Assembly (NCBI GenBank): GCA_945872035.1
Contig: CAMBYA010000038.1
Location: forward strand, 1-11,737
Direction of reading: 5' to 3'
Source of the DNA: Rhizobium sp. Q54
GTDB taxonomy: Bacteria; Pseudomonadota; Alphaproteobacteria; SMXS01
Length of the DNA: 11,737 bases
Below are positions 1 to 8,962 of this stretch, one piece after another. Every line of letters starts with the position of its first letter. The first letter of the stretch is position 1. A program made the position numbers and the translations under genes. The notes under the pieces were generated by a model. That model made no database searches and was not told where the DNA came from. It was given only the letters and a program-made list of their open reading frames with translations.

Positions 1-831
1 GTGGGCGTGATAGCGCTGCACGTCCTGCGGGTCGCGGCCGCGGGTCTGCACTACCTCGCCCTTGTCGAGGAACGCGTCGCCCACCGCGACGGCCTGGTCG
101 AGCAAGCCGCCCGGATTGTTGCGCAGGTCGAGCACGATGCCGTTGAGCCTGGGACCCGCCTGCTTCTTGATCTCGTCGAGGGCCTTCTTCAGGCCGGGCT
201 CGGTCTGCTCGTTGAAGCTGGAGATGCGGATATAGCCGCTGTCGCCCTCGACGCGCGATTTCACCGACACGATCTTGATGATGTCGCGGATGATCTCCAC
301 GTCGAACTGGGCCTGCTCGCCGCGCCGGGCGATGGAGACCACGATCTTCGAGCCCGGCGAGCCGCGCATCTTCTCGACCGCCTCGTTCAGGGTCAGGCCC
401 ATGATCTGCTCGCCGTCGAGCGCGGTGATGTAGTCGCCGGACTGGATGCCGGCCTTGTCGGCGGGCGTGCCATCGATCGGCGAGATCACCTTGACCAGCC
501 CGTTTTCCATGGTGACTTCGATGCCCAGGCCGCCGAACTCGCCCTTGGTCTGGACCTGCATGTCCTCGAAGTTCTCGGCGTTCATGTAGCTGGAATGCGG
601 ATCGAGCGACGTCAGCATGCCGTTGATGGCCGCCTCGATCATCTCCTTGTCATTGACCTCTTCCACGTAGTTGGCGCGGATGCGGGTGAACACGTCGCTG
701 AACAGGTTCAGCTGGCGGTAGGTCTCGGACCGGTCGGCCGCCCGGGTGGATGAAACGCCGACGGTCGCGGCCGCGATCGCGATGCCGACGACGGCCGTCA
801 GGCCGAACCGGGTAAGCTGCTTCGAATTCAT
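1..831 (-). CDS. ctpA: Carboxyl-terminal processing protease CtpA (S41 family), N-terminal 277 residues, 3' end outside window
   Basis: An S41-family periplasmic serine protease that trims or degrades envelope proteins from their C-termini. Residues 1 to about 32 form a signal peptide: MNSKQLTR, then a hydrophobic Ala/Val run, with likely cleavage near STRA/AD. The conserved N-terminal segment LDPHSSYM is at 76-83. A PDZ domain spans roughly 95-175, with GLGIEV at 101-106 and GSPGSKI at 157-163. The S41 core begins near 195 and shows the hallmark LDLRNNPGG at 234-242. The frame is open to the left edge, so the catalytic Ser-Lys residues, which lie further downstream in this family, are not visible. 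The ATG at 831 is chosen because AGGAAAGG (839-846) sits 7 bases upstream and the signal peptide begins there. A GTG 4 bases upstream is in another frame. The gene starts 16 bases after the envC-like stop, so the two are probably cotranscribed. Family assignment is secure. The symbol follows alphaproteobacterial usage. Confidence 0.93.
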   Translation of the reverse strand, partial: MNSKQLTRFGLTAVVGIAIAAATVGVSSTRAADRSETYRQLNLFSDVFTRIRANYVEEVNDKEMIEAAINGMLTSLDPHSSYMNAENFEDMQVQTKGEFGGLGIEVTMENGLVKVISPIDGTPADKAGIQSGDYITALDGEQIMGLTLNEAVEKMRGSPGSKIVVSIARRGEQAQFDVEIIRDIIKIVSVKSRVEGDSGYIRISSFNEQTEPGLKKALDEIKKQAGPRLNGIVLDLRNNPGGLLDQAVAVGDAFLDKGEVVQTRGRDPQDVQRYHAH

Positions 832-838
832 CCACACA

Positions 839-846
839 CCTTTCCT
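839..846 (-). promoter_or_regulatory. Shine-Dalgarno site for ctpA
   Basis: AGGAAAGG on the minus strand lies 7 bases before the ATG at 831, just past the stop of the envC-like gene. It decides the ATG start over the out-of-frame GTG at 835. Confidence 0.6.
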
Positions 847-847
847 G

Positions 848-2065
848 TCACCGTCCCGCGAGCCATGGCAGCGGGTTAATCGAGCGGCCGTTGCGCCGCA
901 ATTCAATATATAGTCGTGGTTTGGAGTCACGCGCAGATGCCGCGCGTTCGGGTCCCATCTGTCCAACGGGTTCGCCGGCAAGCACCCACTGCGACACGGT
1001 GGCGTCGATGTGGCCCATTCCCGCGAGGAGCGTATGATATCCCTCGCCATGATCGATGATCAATAGCAGCCCGTAGTCTCGGAACGGTCCGGCGAACACC
1101 ACCTTGCCGTCATGGGGCGCGATCACCTGGGAAGCGGCGCGCGCCTCGACATAGATGCCGTTGGATTCCCGGTTGGTGACGCCGTCCTTTTCCTGGAAGC
1201 GGCGGACTATCTTGCCCTGGACCGGCAGCGGCAGCTTGCCCTCGGCCCCGGAGAACGACGGGCCTTCGGGCGGCTTCTGCTTCAGCGCCTTCTGGCGCTC
1301 GCGCTCCTTGCGGGCCTCTTCCTCCAGCTTCTTGAGCAGCGCCTCGATGGACTTGGCGTCCTTGGCCAGCTTGCGGGCGCGCTCGGCTTCCTTCTGCGCC
1401 TGGCCTTCCGTGGCGGTCCGGTTGGCCTTCTTCTCGGCCAGCAGCCGGTCCACGTCCTGCTGGCGGGCAGACAGCTCCTCCAGCTCGGTCTTCAGGGCGG
1501 CCTGCTGGATCTCGATGTCGCCGCGCAGCGTCTGCAACTCGGCCATCCGGTGGCGCAGGTCGGCCGCCTGGTCGAGCAGGGCGTCGCGCACGCGGTCGAG
1601 CACGATGGCGGTGCGGGCGGTATCCTCGACGCTGGCCGGCCGCAGCACCAGCGCCGCGGTCGGCTGGCGCGACAGGCGCTGCATGGCGGCAAGCGACGAG
1701 GCAAGGTCGTTGGACTTGTGGCGCAGGGTCTCGGCCGCCTCCGATTCCTGCGCCTTCAGCACGGCGAGGTCGTCCTCGAGACCCTGGATGCGCGCTTCGT
1801 GGGCGCGGGTCCGGGCGGCGGCCTCGACGAGCGCCGACGACAGCTTCTTTTCCTCCACCCGCAGCGTGGCGGCCTGCTGCTCCAGCTGCTTCTTCCTGGC
1901 GGCGGCTTCGCCCATCTCCTGCTTGATGGACTTGAGCTGGTCCTGGGCGCCTTCCGTGTCCCTGGCGGCAAAGCCGGCCGTTGACGCGGCGAGCGTCATG
2001 ACGGCCGCGAGGCCGGCGGCGAGGGCGATGTCAGGCGCGCGCACGGGCCTCCCGCGGGGCGTCAA
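848..2065 (-). CDS. envC: EnvC-type murein hydrolase activator (coiled coil plus degenerate LytM/M23 domain)
   Basis: A periplasmic coiled-coil protein that in E. coli activates cell-wall amidases during septum splitting. The order is an N-terminal hydrophobic signal segment (residues about 12-34), long charged heptad-rich coiled coil (about 38-260, rich in Gln/Glu/Lys/Ala), a short Pro-rich linker, then a LytM domain (about 277-398). The C-terminal RLYIELRRNGRSINPLPWL closely follows the EnvC pattern. The zinc ligands of active M23 peptidases are absent: the HxxxD position reads NGIYVE and the HxH position reads LYIE. It should therefore be a non-catalytic activator. The stop abuts ctpA and the 5' end lies inside gpmI, indicating translational coupling. 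The start is uncertain. The longest frame uses TTG at 2065, with no Shine-Dalgarno sequence. GTG at 2044 has GGGAGG only 3 bases upstream. ATG at 2002 would cut into the signal peptide. Homology to EnvC is inferred from domain layout. The cognate amidase is not in the window. Confidence 0.87.
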   Translation of the reverse strand: MTPRGRPVRAPDIALAAGLAAVMTLAASTAGFAARDTEGAQDQLKSIKQEMGEAAARKKQLEQQAATLRVEEKKLSSALVEAAARTRAHEARIQGLEDDLAVLKAQESEAAETLRHKSNDLASSLAAMQRLSRQPTAALVLRPASVEDTARTAIVLDRVRDALLDQAADLRHRMAELQTLRGDIEIQQAALKTELEELSARQQDVDRLLAEKKANRTATEGQAQKEAERARKLAKDAKSIEALLKKLEEEARKERERQKALKQKPPEGPSFSGAEGKLPLPVQGKIVRRFQEKDGVTNRESNGIYVEARAASQVIAPHDGKVVFAGPFRDYGLLLIIDHGEGYHTLLAGMGHIDATVSQWVLAGEPVGQMGPERAASARDSKPRLYIELRRNGRSINPLPWLAGR

Positions 2066-3620
2066 GGAGCGCCAGCGACACCAGCGAATGGCCGGTCATC
2101 TCGGCCGGCTGCGCGAGGCCCATCAGCGCCAGCATGGTGGGCGCCACGTCGGCGAGTACGCCGTCATGCAGCGCCACATGCCCGGCGCCCGCCAGCAGCA
2201 CCGGCACCTGGAAGGTGGTGTGCTGGGTGAAGGCCTCGCCGCTTTCGGGGTCCTGCATCATCTCCAGGTTGCCGTGGTCGGCGGTGATCAGCAGCACGCC
2301 GCCCCTGGCGCGGACCGCCGCCTCCAGCCGGCCGACGGCGGCGTCGACCGCCTCCATGGCCTTGATGGCGGCGGACAGGATGCCGGTGTGGCCCACCATG
2401 TCCGGATTGGCGAAATTGACGACGATCAGGTCGTACTTGTCGGACGCGACGGCCTCGACCAGCCGGTCGGTCACTTCTCCGGCGGACATCTCGGGCTGCA
2501 GGTCGTAGGTGGCGACTTTTGGCGAGGGGACCAAAACACGGTCCTCGTTTTCGAACACCGCTTCCTCGCCGCCGTTGAAGAAGAACGTCACGTGGGCGTA
2601 TTTCTCGGTCTCGGCGATGCGGAGCTGCCTGAGCCCGGCCTTCGACACCACTTCGCCCAGCGTGTTCGCCACCTTCTCGGCGGGGAACAGCGCGGGCACG
2701 AAGGCGCTGAGCGCCGAGGAATATTCCACCATGCCCAGCACCGAGGCGAACTGCACCAGCGGGTGCCGGTCGAAGCCGTCGAAGGTGGGGTCGACCAGCG
2801 CGGTCAGGATCTCGCGGGCACGGTCGGCGCGGAAATTGGCCATGATCAGGCCGTCGCCGTCATTCATTCCCGGATACCCGCCAATGACGGCCGGCAGCAT
2901 GAACTCGTCGGTCACGCCCGCCGCGTAGCTGGCGGCGATGGCCGCGTCCGCCGTGGCGGCTGTCTCGCCTTCGCCGCGCACCAGCGCCGCATAGGCCTTC
3001 TCGACCCGGTCCCAGCGCTTGTCGCGGTCCATGGCATGGAACCGGCCGCCGACGGTGCCGAAACGCACATCCTTCAGCGGCGCGATGGCGGCCTCGACCT
3101 CGGCGGCGAACTCGCGGCCACTCGACGGCGGCGTATCACGGCCGTCCATGAAGCCGTGCAGCACGACCGGCACGCCCGCCTCGCTGATGATTTTCGCCAG
3201 CGCCACGAGGTGGTCCTGGTGGGAATGGACGCCGCCCGGCGACAGCAGGCCCATGACGTGGAACGCGCCGCCCGACGCCTTGACCGCCGCGATGCCGTCC
3301 CGCAGCAGGCGGTTGCGCGCCAGCGAGCCGTTGAGGATGGCGACGTCGATCTTCGGCAGGTCCTGCACCAGCACCCGGCCGCCGCCCAGATTCATGTGGC
3401 CCACTTCCGAATTGCCCATCTGGCCGTCGGGGAGGCCCACCGCCTCGCCCGAGGTGTGCAGCAGGGCGTGCGGTTCGGTCTCGAACAGCCGTGTCAGGTT
3501 GGGCGTGCGCGCCAGCAGGAACGCGTTGTTCTCGCGCTCGGTCCGGTGGCCCCAGCCGTCCAGGATGCACAGAACGGCGGGACGCGGCCGCCGGTTAGCA
3601 GGAGGGGTCGTTTCGGTCAT
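2031..3620 (-). CDS. gpmI: 2,3-bisphosphoglycerate-independent phosphoglycerate mutase
   Basis: Interconverts 3-phosphoglycerate and 2-phosphoglycerate in cytosolic glycolysis and gluconeogenesis, using two metal ions (usually manganese) and a phosphoserine intermediate. At 529 residues it is close to the usual length of about 510-550. Visible landmarks, in order, are LCILDGWG (17-24), the catalytic serine loop GNSEVGH with Ser71 (69-75), VHSHQDH (131-137), DGRDTPP (159-165), the arginine-bearing NFRADRAR (262-269), NFANPDMVGHTG (402-413) and ITADHGN (445-451). All expected metal and phosphate ligands appear present. The ATG at 3620 is preceded by AGAAAGA, a fair Shine-Dalgarno sequence, and by a 36-base gap after rlmH. 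The 3' end overlaps the envC-like frame by 14-35 bases, depending on that gene's start. A glycolytic enzyme next to envC and ctpA is a recurrent alphaproteobacterial arrangement rather than a functional pathway. Identity is secure. Confidence 0.97.
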   Translation of the reverse strand: MTETTPPANRRPRPAVLCILDGWGHRTERENNAFLLARTPNLTRLFETEPHALLHTSGEAVGLPDGQMGNSEVGHMNLGGGRVLVQDLPKIDVAILNGSLARNRLLRDGIAAVKASGGAFHVMGLLSPGGVHSHQDHLVALAKIISEAGVPVVLHGFMDGRDTPPSSGREFAAEVEAAIAPLKDVRFGTVGGRFHAMDRDKRWDRVEKAYAALVRGEGETAATADAAIAASYAAGVTDEFMLPAVIGGYPGMNDGDGLIMANFRADRAREILTALVDPTFDGFDRHPLVQFASVLGMVEYSSALSAFVPALFPAEKVANTLGEVVSKAGLRQLRIAETEKYAHVTFFFNGGEEAVFENEDRVLVPSPKVATYDLQPEMSAGEVTDRLVEAVASDKYDLIVVNFANPDMVGHTGILSAAIKAMEAVDAAVGRLEAAVRARGGVLLITADHGNLEMMQDPESGEAFTQHTTFQVPVLLAGAGHVALHDGVLADVAPTMLALMGLAQPAEMTGHSLVSLALLDAPREARARA

Positions 3621-3656
3621 CGGTCTTTCTAGGATCGTTGTTACCGTAAATAGGCG

Positions 3657-4118
3657 TCAGCCGGCCCGGTGGTAGGGGTGGTTCGCCGATATGCTCCAGG
3701 CCCGGTACAATTGCTCGGCCAACATAGCGCGAACCAGCATGTGCGGCCATGTCAAATTGCCCAATGAAAACAGGAAATCCGCCCGTTCCCGCACCGCGTC
3801 GCCGTGCCCGGTAGCGCCGCCGATCAGGAAGCAGACGCGGGACTTTCCGGCGTCGCGCCAGGCCGTCATCTTCTGTGCGAGGATTTCGCTGGTGACTGCC
3901 TGCCCGCGCTGGTCCAGGGCGACGACGAGCGCGCCGTCGGGCACCTTGGCGAGCAACAGGGCGGCTTCGCGGTCACGCAGGGTGGCGGCGTCCAGCGGGC
4001 GCTTCTCCTCGACCTCGACCATGTCGAGCTTCCAGGGCAGGCGCTTGCGGTAGTCCTCGAACAGGCCGCGCTCCGCGCCGGGCTTGGCACGGCCGACCGC
4101 GAGGATGGCCAGGTTCAT
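3657..4118 (-). CDS. rlmH: 23S rRNA (pseudouridine1915-N3)-methyltransferase RlmH
   Basis: A small SPOUT-class methyltransferase that uses S-adenosylmethionine to methylate pseudouridine 1915 in helix 69 of 23S rRNA, acting on the assembled 70S ribosome. The 153-residue length matches the family (about 155). The trefoil-knot SAM site is evident as FLIGGATGHG (97-106), followed by SLGNLTWPHMLVRAMLAEQLYRAW (118-141 overall) and the conserved C-terminal HPYHR (147-151). The usual IGGADGH has Thr in place of Asp here (GGATGH), a mild variation. The start is ATG at 4118, with TAGG about 5 bases upstream. Only 6 bases separate it from the rsfS stop, so it is probably coupled to rsfS. The pairing rsfS-rlmH is widely conserved and places two ribosome-interface factors together. 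Confidence 0.96.
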   Translation of the reverse strand: MNLAILAVGRAKPGAERGLFEDYRKRLPWKLDMVEVEEKRPLDAATLRDREAALLLAKVPDGALVVALDQRGQAVTSEILAQKMTAWRDAGKSRVCFLIGGATGHGDAVRERADFLFSLGNLTWPHMLVRAMLAEQLYRAWSISANHPYHRAG

Positions 4119-4124
4119 GAGTGC

Positions 4125-4496
4125 CTAGGACGCCGTCTCGAGCTCGTCGATCAGCGCGGGCGACCACATCTTTTCCAGATTGTAGAACGAGCGCACTTCC
4201 GGCCGGAACAGGTGGACGATCACGTCGCCGGCGTCGATCAGCACCCAGTCGGCGGCCGGCAGGCCCTCGATCTGGAAATGCTTGTGGCCGCTGGCGCGCA
4301 GGCTCTCGCCCAGATGCTCGGCGACGGCCGTGACATGGCGGGCCGAGCGCCCCGTGGCGATCAGCATGTAGTCGGCCAGACTGGTCTTGCCTCGGAGATC
4401 GATGGTGACGACGTCGGATGCCTGATCGTCATCGAGTGACTTCTGGATCAGCGAAAGTAGCGGGTCCGTGGAAGTCGGGCGTTGCTGTGTACTAAT
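4125..4496 (-). CDS. rsfS: Ribosomal silencing factor RsfS, apparent ATT start
   Basis: RsfS (RsfS/YbeB/Iojap family) binds ribosomal protein L14 (uL14) on the large subunit and blocks subunit joining under nutrient limitation. From ATT at 4496 the product is 123 residues. It has an N-terminal extension [11 protein letters not shown] and a conserved core: PLLSLIQKSLDDDQASDVVT (12-31), DLRGKTSLADYM (33-44), ATGRSARH (47-54), DWVLIDAGDVIVHLF (83-97) and the tail RPEVRSFYNLEKMW (98-111). The first ATG in frame (4367) would remove 43 residues, including the conserved first strand and helix. Between the in-frame TAG (4497-4499) and that ATG there is no ATG, GTG or TTG. AGGAG (4505-4509) lies exactly 8 bases before ATT, and the resulting MSTQQ terminus looks natural. 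CTG at 4451 is an alternative but lacks a Shine-Dalgarno sequence. ATT overlaps the nadD stop (ATTAG). Gene identity is sure. Start use is inferred. Confidence 0.9.
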   Translation of the reverse strand: MSTQQRPTSTDPLLSLIQKSLDDDQASDVVTIDLRGKTSLADYMLIATGRSARHVTAVAEHLGESLRASGHKHFQIEGLPAADWVLIDAGDVIVHLFRPEVRSFYNLEKMWSPALIDELETAS

Positions 4497-5154
4497 CTAC
4501 ACTGCTCCTGTTGCGGGCACGCCGGGCCGCGCGAATGGCGGTCGCCGAGGTGGGTTCGTGCCTCAAATGGATGAAGGTCCATGCCGGGGGAACCATCCCC
4601 GCCAAATCGCGCGCACGCTCCACCGGGATGCGCCGCGTGCCGAATCTTTTCGCCGCCGTGCTGGACATTGCCGCCAGAGAATAGTTTGGCCGGCCGAAAA
4701 TCGCAACCGGAGTGAGCCGAAAGATGTCCGGCCACCGTTTCCAGCGCGTAACCTGCTGTAAATTATCGGCTCCCATAAGCCAGACGAAGCTGGTCAGCGG
4801 GAAGCGGCGGCGCAGCGCGGCCAGAGTATCGACAGTGAATCGGGTGCCGAGCGCCGATTCGATGTCGGTGGGCCGGATTCGTTGTCCGGCTGCCACGCGC
4901 CGCGCCTCGGCCAGCCGCTCGGCCTGCGGCGCCATGTCCTTTTCGGATTTCAGCGGGTTCTGCGGCGAGACCAGCCACCATACCTCGTCCAGCCCCAGCC
5001 GGCTGATCGCCGTCCGGCTCACCAGCAGGTGCGCCCGGTGCGCCGGGTTGAACGAGCCGCCCAGCAGCCCGATCCTGCGCCCCTTCCAGATGGGCGACAG
5101 CGGGTTGATGGCGGGCGCTTCAGGGACGGGTCTGGCCGTCACCCTTGACCACAT
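4492..5154 (-). CDS. nadD: Nicotinate-nucleotide adenylyltransferase NadD
   Basis: Transfers AMP from ATP to nicotinate mononucleotide, giving deamido-NAD, a core step of NAD synthesis in the cytosol. The 220 residues form a nucleotidyltransferase (Rossmann-like HxGH class) fold. Landmarks are the ATP-binding [11 protein letters not shown] (32-42), [13 protein letters not shown] (57-69, typical of alphaproteobacteria), [10 protein letters not shown] (123-132), a basic Trp-rich loop RWKRW (137-141), and the C-terminal PTSATAIR (201-208), corresponding to the ISSTxIR signature. The HxGH motif reads HRAH, with alanine for glycine; both histidines are kept. The ATG at 5154 lies 35 bases inside proA and has no clear Shine-Dalgarno sequence. 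A GTG at 5142 would also work, so the first 20 or so residues, upstream of the conserved core, are uncertain. It ends at the rsfS start. Function is secure. Confidence 0.95.
   Translation of the reverse strand: MWSRVTARPVPEAPAINPLSPIWKGRRIGLLGGSFNPAHRAHLLVSRTAISRLGLDEVWWLVSPQNPLKSEKDMAPQAERLAEARRVAAGQRIRPTDIESALGTRFTVDTLAALRRRFPLTSFVWLMGADNLQQVTRWKRWPDIFRLTPVAIFGRPNYSLAAMSSTAAKRFGTRRIPVERARDLAGMVPPAWTFIHLRHEPTSATAIRAARRARNRSSVD
4505..4509 (-). promoter_or_regulatory. Shine-Dalgarno site that supports the ATT start of rsfS
   Basis: AGGAG on the minus strand, inside the last codons of nadD (Arg-Ser), is separated by 8 bases from the ATT at 4494-4496. This is the only strong ribosome-binding sequence near the 5' end of rsfS. 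Confidence 0.55.
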
Positions 5155-6406
5155 ATTTGAAGGTGGTGAGCTGCTCCACGCCGACCGGCCCGCGCGCGTG
5201 CATCTTGCCTGTCGAGATGCCGATCTCGGCGCCCATGCCGAACTCGCCGCCGTCGGCGAACTGGGTCGAGGCGTTGTGCAGCAGGATGGCCGAGCCGACC
5301 TCGTTCAGGAAGGTCGCGGCGGCGGCCTGGTCTTCGGTGATGATCGCCTCGGTGTGGCTCGATCCATAGCGGGCGATGTGATCCATGGCCTCCTGCAGCC
5401 CGCCGACCGTGCGCACGGCGATGATGGCGTCGAGGAATTCGACGCCCCAGTCGGCGTCGGTGGCGGCCACCATGCGCGGGTCGGCCTTGCGCGCCTCGGC
5501 GTCGCCGCGCACCTCGCAGCCCTTCGCCAGCAGGTCGTCCACGATGGGCTTCAGATGGGTGCCGAGAACCGCGCGGTCGATCAGCAGGCATTCCGTGGCG
5601 CCGCAGATGCCGGTACGGCGCATCTTGGCGTTGACCACGATCCGGCGCGCCATGTCGAGGTCGGCGGCCGCGTGGACGTAGGTGTGGCAGATGCCGTCGA
5701 GATGGGCGAATACGGGCACGCGCGCCTCGTTCTGCACCCGCTCGACCAGCGAACGGCCGCCGCGCGGCACGATGACGTCGATGGTGCCGGCCATGCCCAG
5801 CATGATGCCGACGGCCTCGCGGTCCTGGGTCGGCACCAGCTGGATCGACGCTTTAGGCAGTCCCGCCTGCTCGATGCCGTCGGCGAGGCACGCCATGATC
5901 GCCCGGTTGGAGTTCACGGCCTCGCTGCCGCCGCGCAGGATGGCGGCGTTGCCCGCCTTCAGCGCCAGCGCGCCGGCGTCGGCGGTCACGTTGGGGCGGG
6001 ATTCGTAGATGATGCCGATGACGCCCAGCGGCTGGCGGACGCGGGCGATGTGCAGGCCGTTGGGCCGGTCCCACTCGGCGATGGTCTCGCCGACCGGGTC
6101 GGCCAGCGCCGCCACGTCGTCGAGACCCTTGGCCATGCCTTCGACGCGATCGGGATTGAGTGTCAACCGGTCGAGCAGCGCCTTGCTCAGGCCGCGGTCG
6201 GTCGCCGACGCCAGGTCCCGGGCGTTGGCGGTGAGAATCTCCGCCGAGCGGGCGCGCACGGCCTGGGCGGCAAGGCGCAGCGCCGCGTTCTTCTTCTCGG
6301 TCGGGACGGTGGCGAGCAGGCGGGCGGCGTTCTTCGCCGCCGTGCCCAGCGCCTGCATGACGGCGTCGATCTCGTTGTCGTGCTTGCGCATTCCGGCGGC
6401 GGTCAT
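5120..6406 (-). CDS. proA: Gamma-glutamyl phosphate reductase (glutamate-5-semialdehyde dehydrogenase)
   Basis: Reduces gamma-glutamyl phosphate with NADPH to glutamate-5-semialdehyde, the second step of proline synthesis. The 428 residues match the family and show an aldehyde-dehydrogenase fold. Landmarks are [20 protein letters not shown] (124-143), [20 protein letters not shown] (148-167), VPRGGRSLV (213-221), [10 protein letters not shown] (235-244), the catalytic cysteine region [14 protein letters not shown] with Cys268 (259-272), and [13 protein letters not shown] (397-409). The ATG at 6406 overlaps the proB stop in ATGA, which is strong evidence for both the start and translational coupling. 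The frame stays open upstream of this ATG, but that stretch is a shadow of proB. A second Met at residue 6 is a possible but less likely start. Together with ProB the enzyme likely channels the unstable acyl phosphate. Confidence 0.97.
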   Translation of the reverse strand: MTAAGMRKHDNEIDAVMQALGTAAKNAARLLATVPTEKKNAALRLAAQAVRARSAEILTANARDLASATDRGLSKALLDRLTLNPDRVEGMAKGLDDVAALADPVGETIAEWDRPNGLHIARVRQPLGVIGIIYESRPNVTADAGALALKAGNAAILRGGSEAVNSNRAIMACLADGIEQAGLPKASIQLVPTQDREAVGIMLGMAGTIDVIVPRGGRSLVERVQNEARVPVFAHLDGICHTYVHAAADLDMARRIVVNAKMRRTGICGATECLLIDRAVLGTHLKPIVDDLLAKGCEVRGDAEARKADPRMVAATDADWGVEFLDAIIAVRTVGGLQEAMDHIARYGSSHTEAIITEDQAAAATFLNEVGSAILLHNASTQFADGGEFGMGAEIGISTGKMHARGPVGVEQLTTFKYVVKGDGQTRP

Positions 6407-7533
6407 GACCTCGTCTCCCGCAGCAGCACCAGATGATCCCGGTGGATCAACGGCCCGCGTCCCTTGTAACCCAGCAGTTCCTCGATGGCGTCGCTCCGGC
6501 GGCCCATGATACGTCGGGCCTCGTCGCTTGAATAGGCGACAAGCCCGCGCGCCAGGTCGCGGCCCCCGGCGCTCTGGACGGTCACCGTGTCGCCGCGCTC
6601 GAACACGCCGTTGATGGCGGTGACACCCGCCGGCAGCAGGCTCTTGCCCTGGCTCAGCGCCTCCTCGGCGCCCGCGTCGACGGTCAGCACCGAGGTGGGC
6701 CGGAGCGTGCCGGCGATCCATTGCTTGCGCACGGTCAGCGGCGCCTCGTGTGCCTCGAACCAGGTGCCGACGCCGGTGTCGCGGTATCGGCCGATGGGAT
6801 GGTCGGGTCCGCCATTGAGGATCAGCACGTGGCAGCCCGACGGTACGGCGATCCGGGCGGCGGCCATCTTGGTGACCATGCCGCCGCGGCCGATGCCGTC
6901 GGCCTTGGTGTCGCCCGCCATTTCCTCGATCTCGGGCGTGATGCGGGGAATATGGCGGAACAGGGTGGCGTCGGGATCGATGCCCGGATCGGCGGAATAG
7001 AGGCCGTCCACGTCCGACAGGATGACCAGGCAATCTGCCGAGATCATCTGCGCCACGCGCGCGGCCAGGCGATCATTGTCGCCATAGCGGAGCTCGTGGG
7101 TGGCGACGGTGTCGTTCTCGTTGATGACGGGCAGGGCGCCCAGATGCACCAGCGCCTCGATGGTGTCGCGGGCGTTGAGGTAGCGGCGGCGCACCTCGGT
7201 ATCGTCCAGGGTCAGCAGGATCTGCGCCACGGTGATGTCGTGGCGCGCCATGGTCTCCTGGTAGGCGTGCGCCAGCTTGATCTGGCCCACGGCGGCGGCG
7301 GCCTGGCTGTCGGCGAGGCGAGCCCGGTTGAAATCGGGACCCAGATGAGGCGACCCCAGCGCCACCGCGCCGGAGGACACGATCACCACCTGGGCGCCGC
7401 GCGCCCTGAGCGCGATGATGTCCTCGGCAAGCGACGCCAGCCAACCGCGGCGCAGGCCGGTGCGCCGGTCCACCAGGGTGGCAGAGCCGATCTTGATGAC
7501 GATGCGCCGTGCGGTGGTGAAGTCGTACTGCAT
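6403..7533 (-). CDS. proB: Glutamate 5-kinase (amino-acid kinase domain plus PUA domain)
   Basis: Phosphorylates the gamma-carboxylate of glutamate with ATP, the first and normally proline-inhibited step of proline synthesis. It has 376 residues. The amino-acid kinase domain (about 8-265) shows [11 protein letters not shown] (11-21), [10 protein letters not shown] (51-60), PVINENDTV (135-143), YGDNDRLAA (150-158), ILSDVDGLY (171-179) and [10 protein letters not shown] (213-222). This is followed by RKQWIAG (269-275) and a C-terminal PUA domain (about 282-365) containing [17 protein letters not shown] (299-315 overall). This two-domain form is like that of E. coli. The ATG at 7533 sits 10 bases after the obgE stop, with TAGGA 8 bases upstream formed partly by that stop. 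The 3' end overlaps proA by 4 bases. Feedback inhibition is a family property and cannot be judged from the sequence. Confidence 0.97.
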   Translation of the reverse strand: MQYDFTTARRIVIKIGSATLVDRRTGLRRGWLASLAEDIIALRARGAQVVIVSSGAVALGSPHLGPDFNRARLADSQAAAAVGQIKLAHAYQETMARHDITVAQILLTLDDTEVRRRYLNARDTIEALVHLGALPVINENDTVATHELRYGDNDRLAARVAQMISADCLVILSDVDGLYSADPGIDPDATLFRHIPRITPEIEEMAGDTKADGIGRGGMVTKMAAARIAVPSGCHVLILNGGPDHPIGRYRDTGVGTWFEAHEAPLTVRKQWIAGTLRPTSVLTVDAGAEEALSQGKSLLPAGVTAINGVFERGDTVTVQSAGGRDLARGLVAYSSDEARRIMGRRSDAIEELLGYKGRGPLIHRDHLVLLRETRS

Positions 7534-7543
7534 GGCGGCGATC

Positions 7544-8593
<1,050 letters not shown>

Positions 8594-8632
8594 CTAGATG
8601 GGCCAAGTGGGATCTAGATCGGGGCCGATACG

Positions 8633-8662
8633 AAAAAAGGGGAATGGTCATCCATTCCCCTT
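8633..8662 (-). terminator. Intrinsic terminator after rpmA
   Basis: On the minus strand, an 11-bp perfect stem (AAGGGGAATGG with CCATTCCCCTT, loop ATGA) is followed directly by TTTTTT. It begins 25 bases after the rpmA stop and ends 45 bases before obgE. The stem (8637-8662) and T-run (8633-8638) are read directly from the sequence. Because obgE has little room for its own promoter downstream, readthrough may feed obgE. Confidence 0.9.
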
Positions 8663-8687
8663 CGGTCGGACAACCATGTGTCGATAG

Positions 8688-8945
8688 TCAGTTCGCCGGT
8701 TCGACCTTCACGTACTGGCGGTCGTCGCGGGCGACGTAGAACTTCACCGTGCCCGGGACCAGCGCGAACAGGGTGTGATCCTTGCCCATGCCGACGTTCT
8801 CGCCGGGGTGCCACTTGGTGCCGCGCTGGCGGATGATGATGTTGCCCGCGATGACGGCTTCGCTGCCGAACTTCTTGACGCCGAGACGGCGACCGGCGGT
8901 ATCGCGACCGTTGCGCGAGCTGCCGCCTGCTTTCTTATGTGCCAT
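8688..8945 (-). CDS. rpmA: 50S ribosomal protein L27
   Basis: Large-subunit ribosomal protein bL27, whose flexible N-terminal tail reaches the peptidyl-transferase centre. The 85 residues match the family length. The N-terminus [15 protein letters not shown] is the canonical, uncleaved proteobacterial form, followed by [20 protein letters not shown] (18-37), [20 protein letters not shown] (38-57) and TLFAL. The ATG at 8945 has GAGGAG about 10 bases upstream and lies 17 bases after the rplU stop. It is cotranscribed with rplU and followed by a strong terminator. No unusual features. Confidence 0.98.
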   Translation of the reverse strand: MAHKKAGGSSRNGRDTAGRRLGVKKFGSEAVIAGNIIIRQRGTKWHPGENVGMGKDHTLFALVPGTVKFYVARDDRQYVKVEPAN

Positions 8946-8962
8946 GGGTCCTGCTCCTCAGC

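Noticed and set aside
1155..3632. 825-codon plus-strand frame
   Set aside because: Antisense to envC-like and gpmI genes, low-complexity Arg/Ser/His-rich product, typical shadow in high-GC DNA. The same applies to the plus-strand frames at 1-753, 4712-6436, 6721-7659 and 7415-8617.
6407..7033. Upstream extension of the proA frame to 637 codons
   Set aside because: The region is the shadow of proB. Conserved ProA sequence starts at ATG 6406, which overlaps the proB stop in ATGA.
8594..8617. CTAGAT...ATCTAG inverted repeat before obgE
   Set aside because: Only 6-base arms with a 12-base spacer. It could be an operator, but chance is likely and there is no supporting context.
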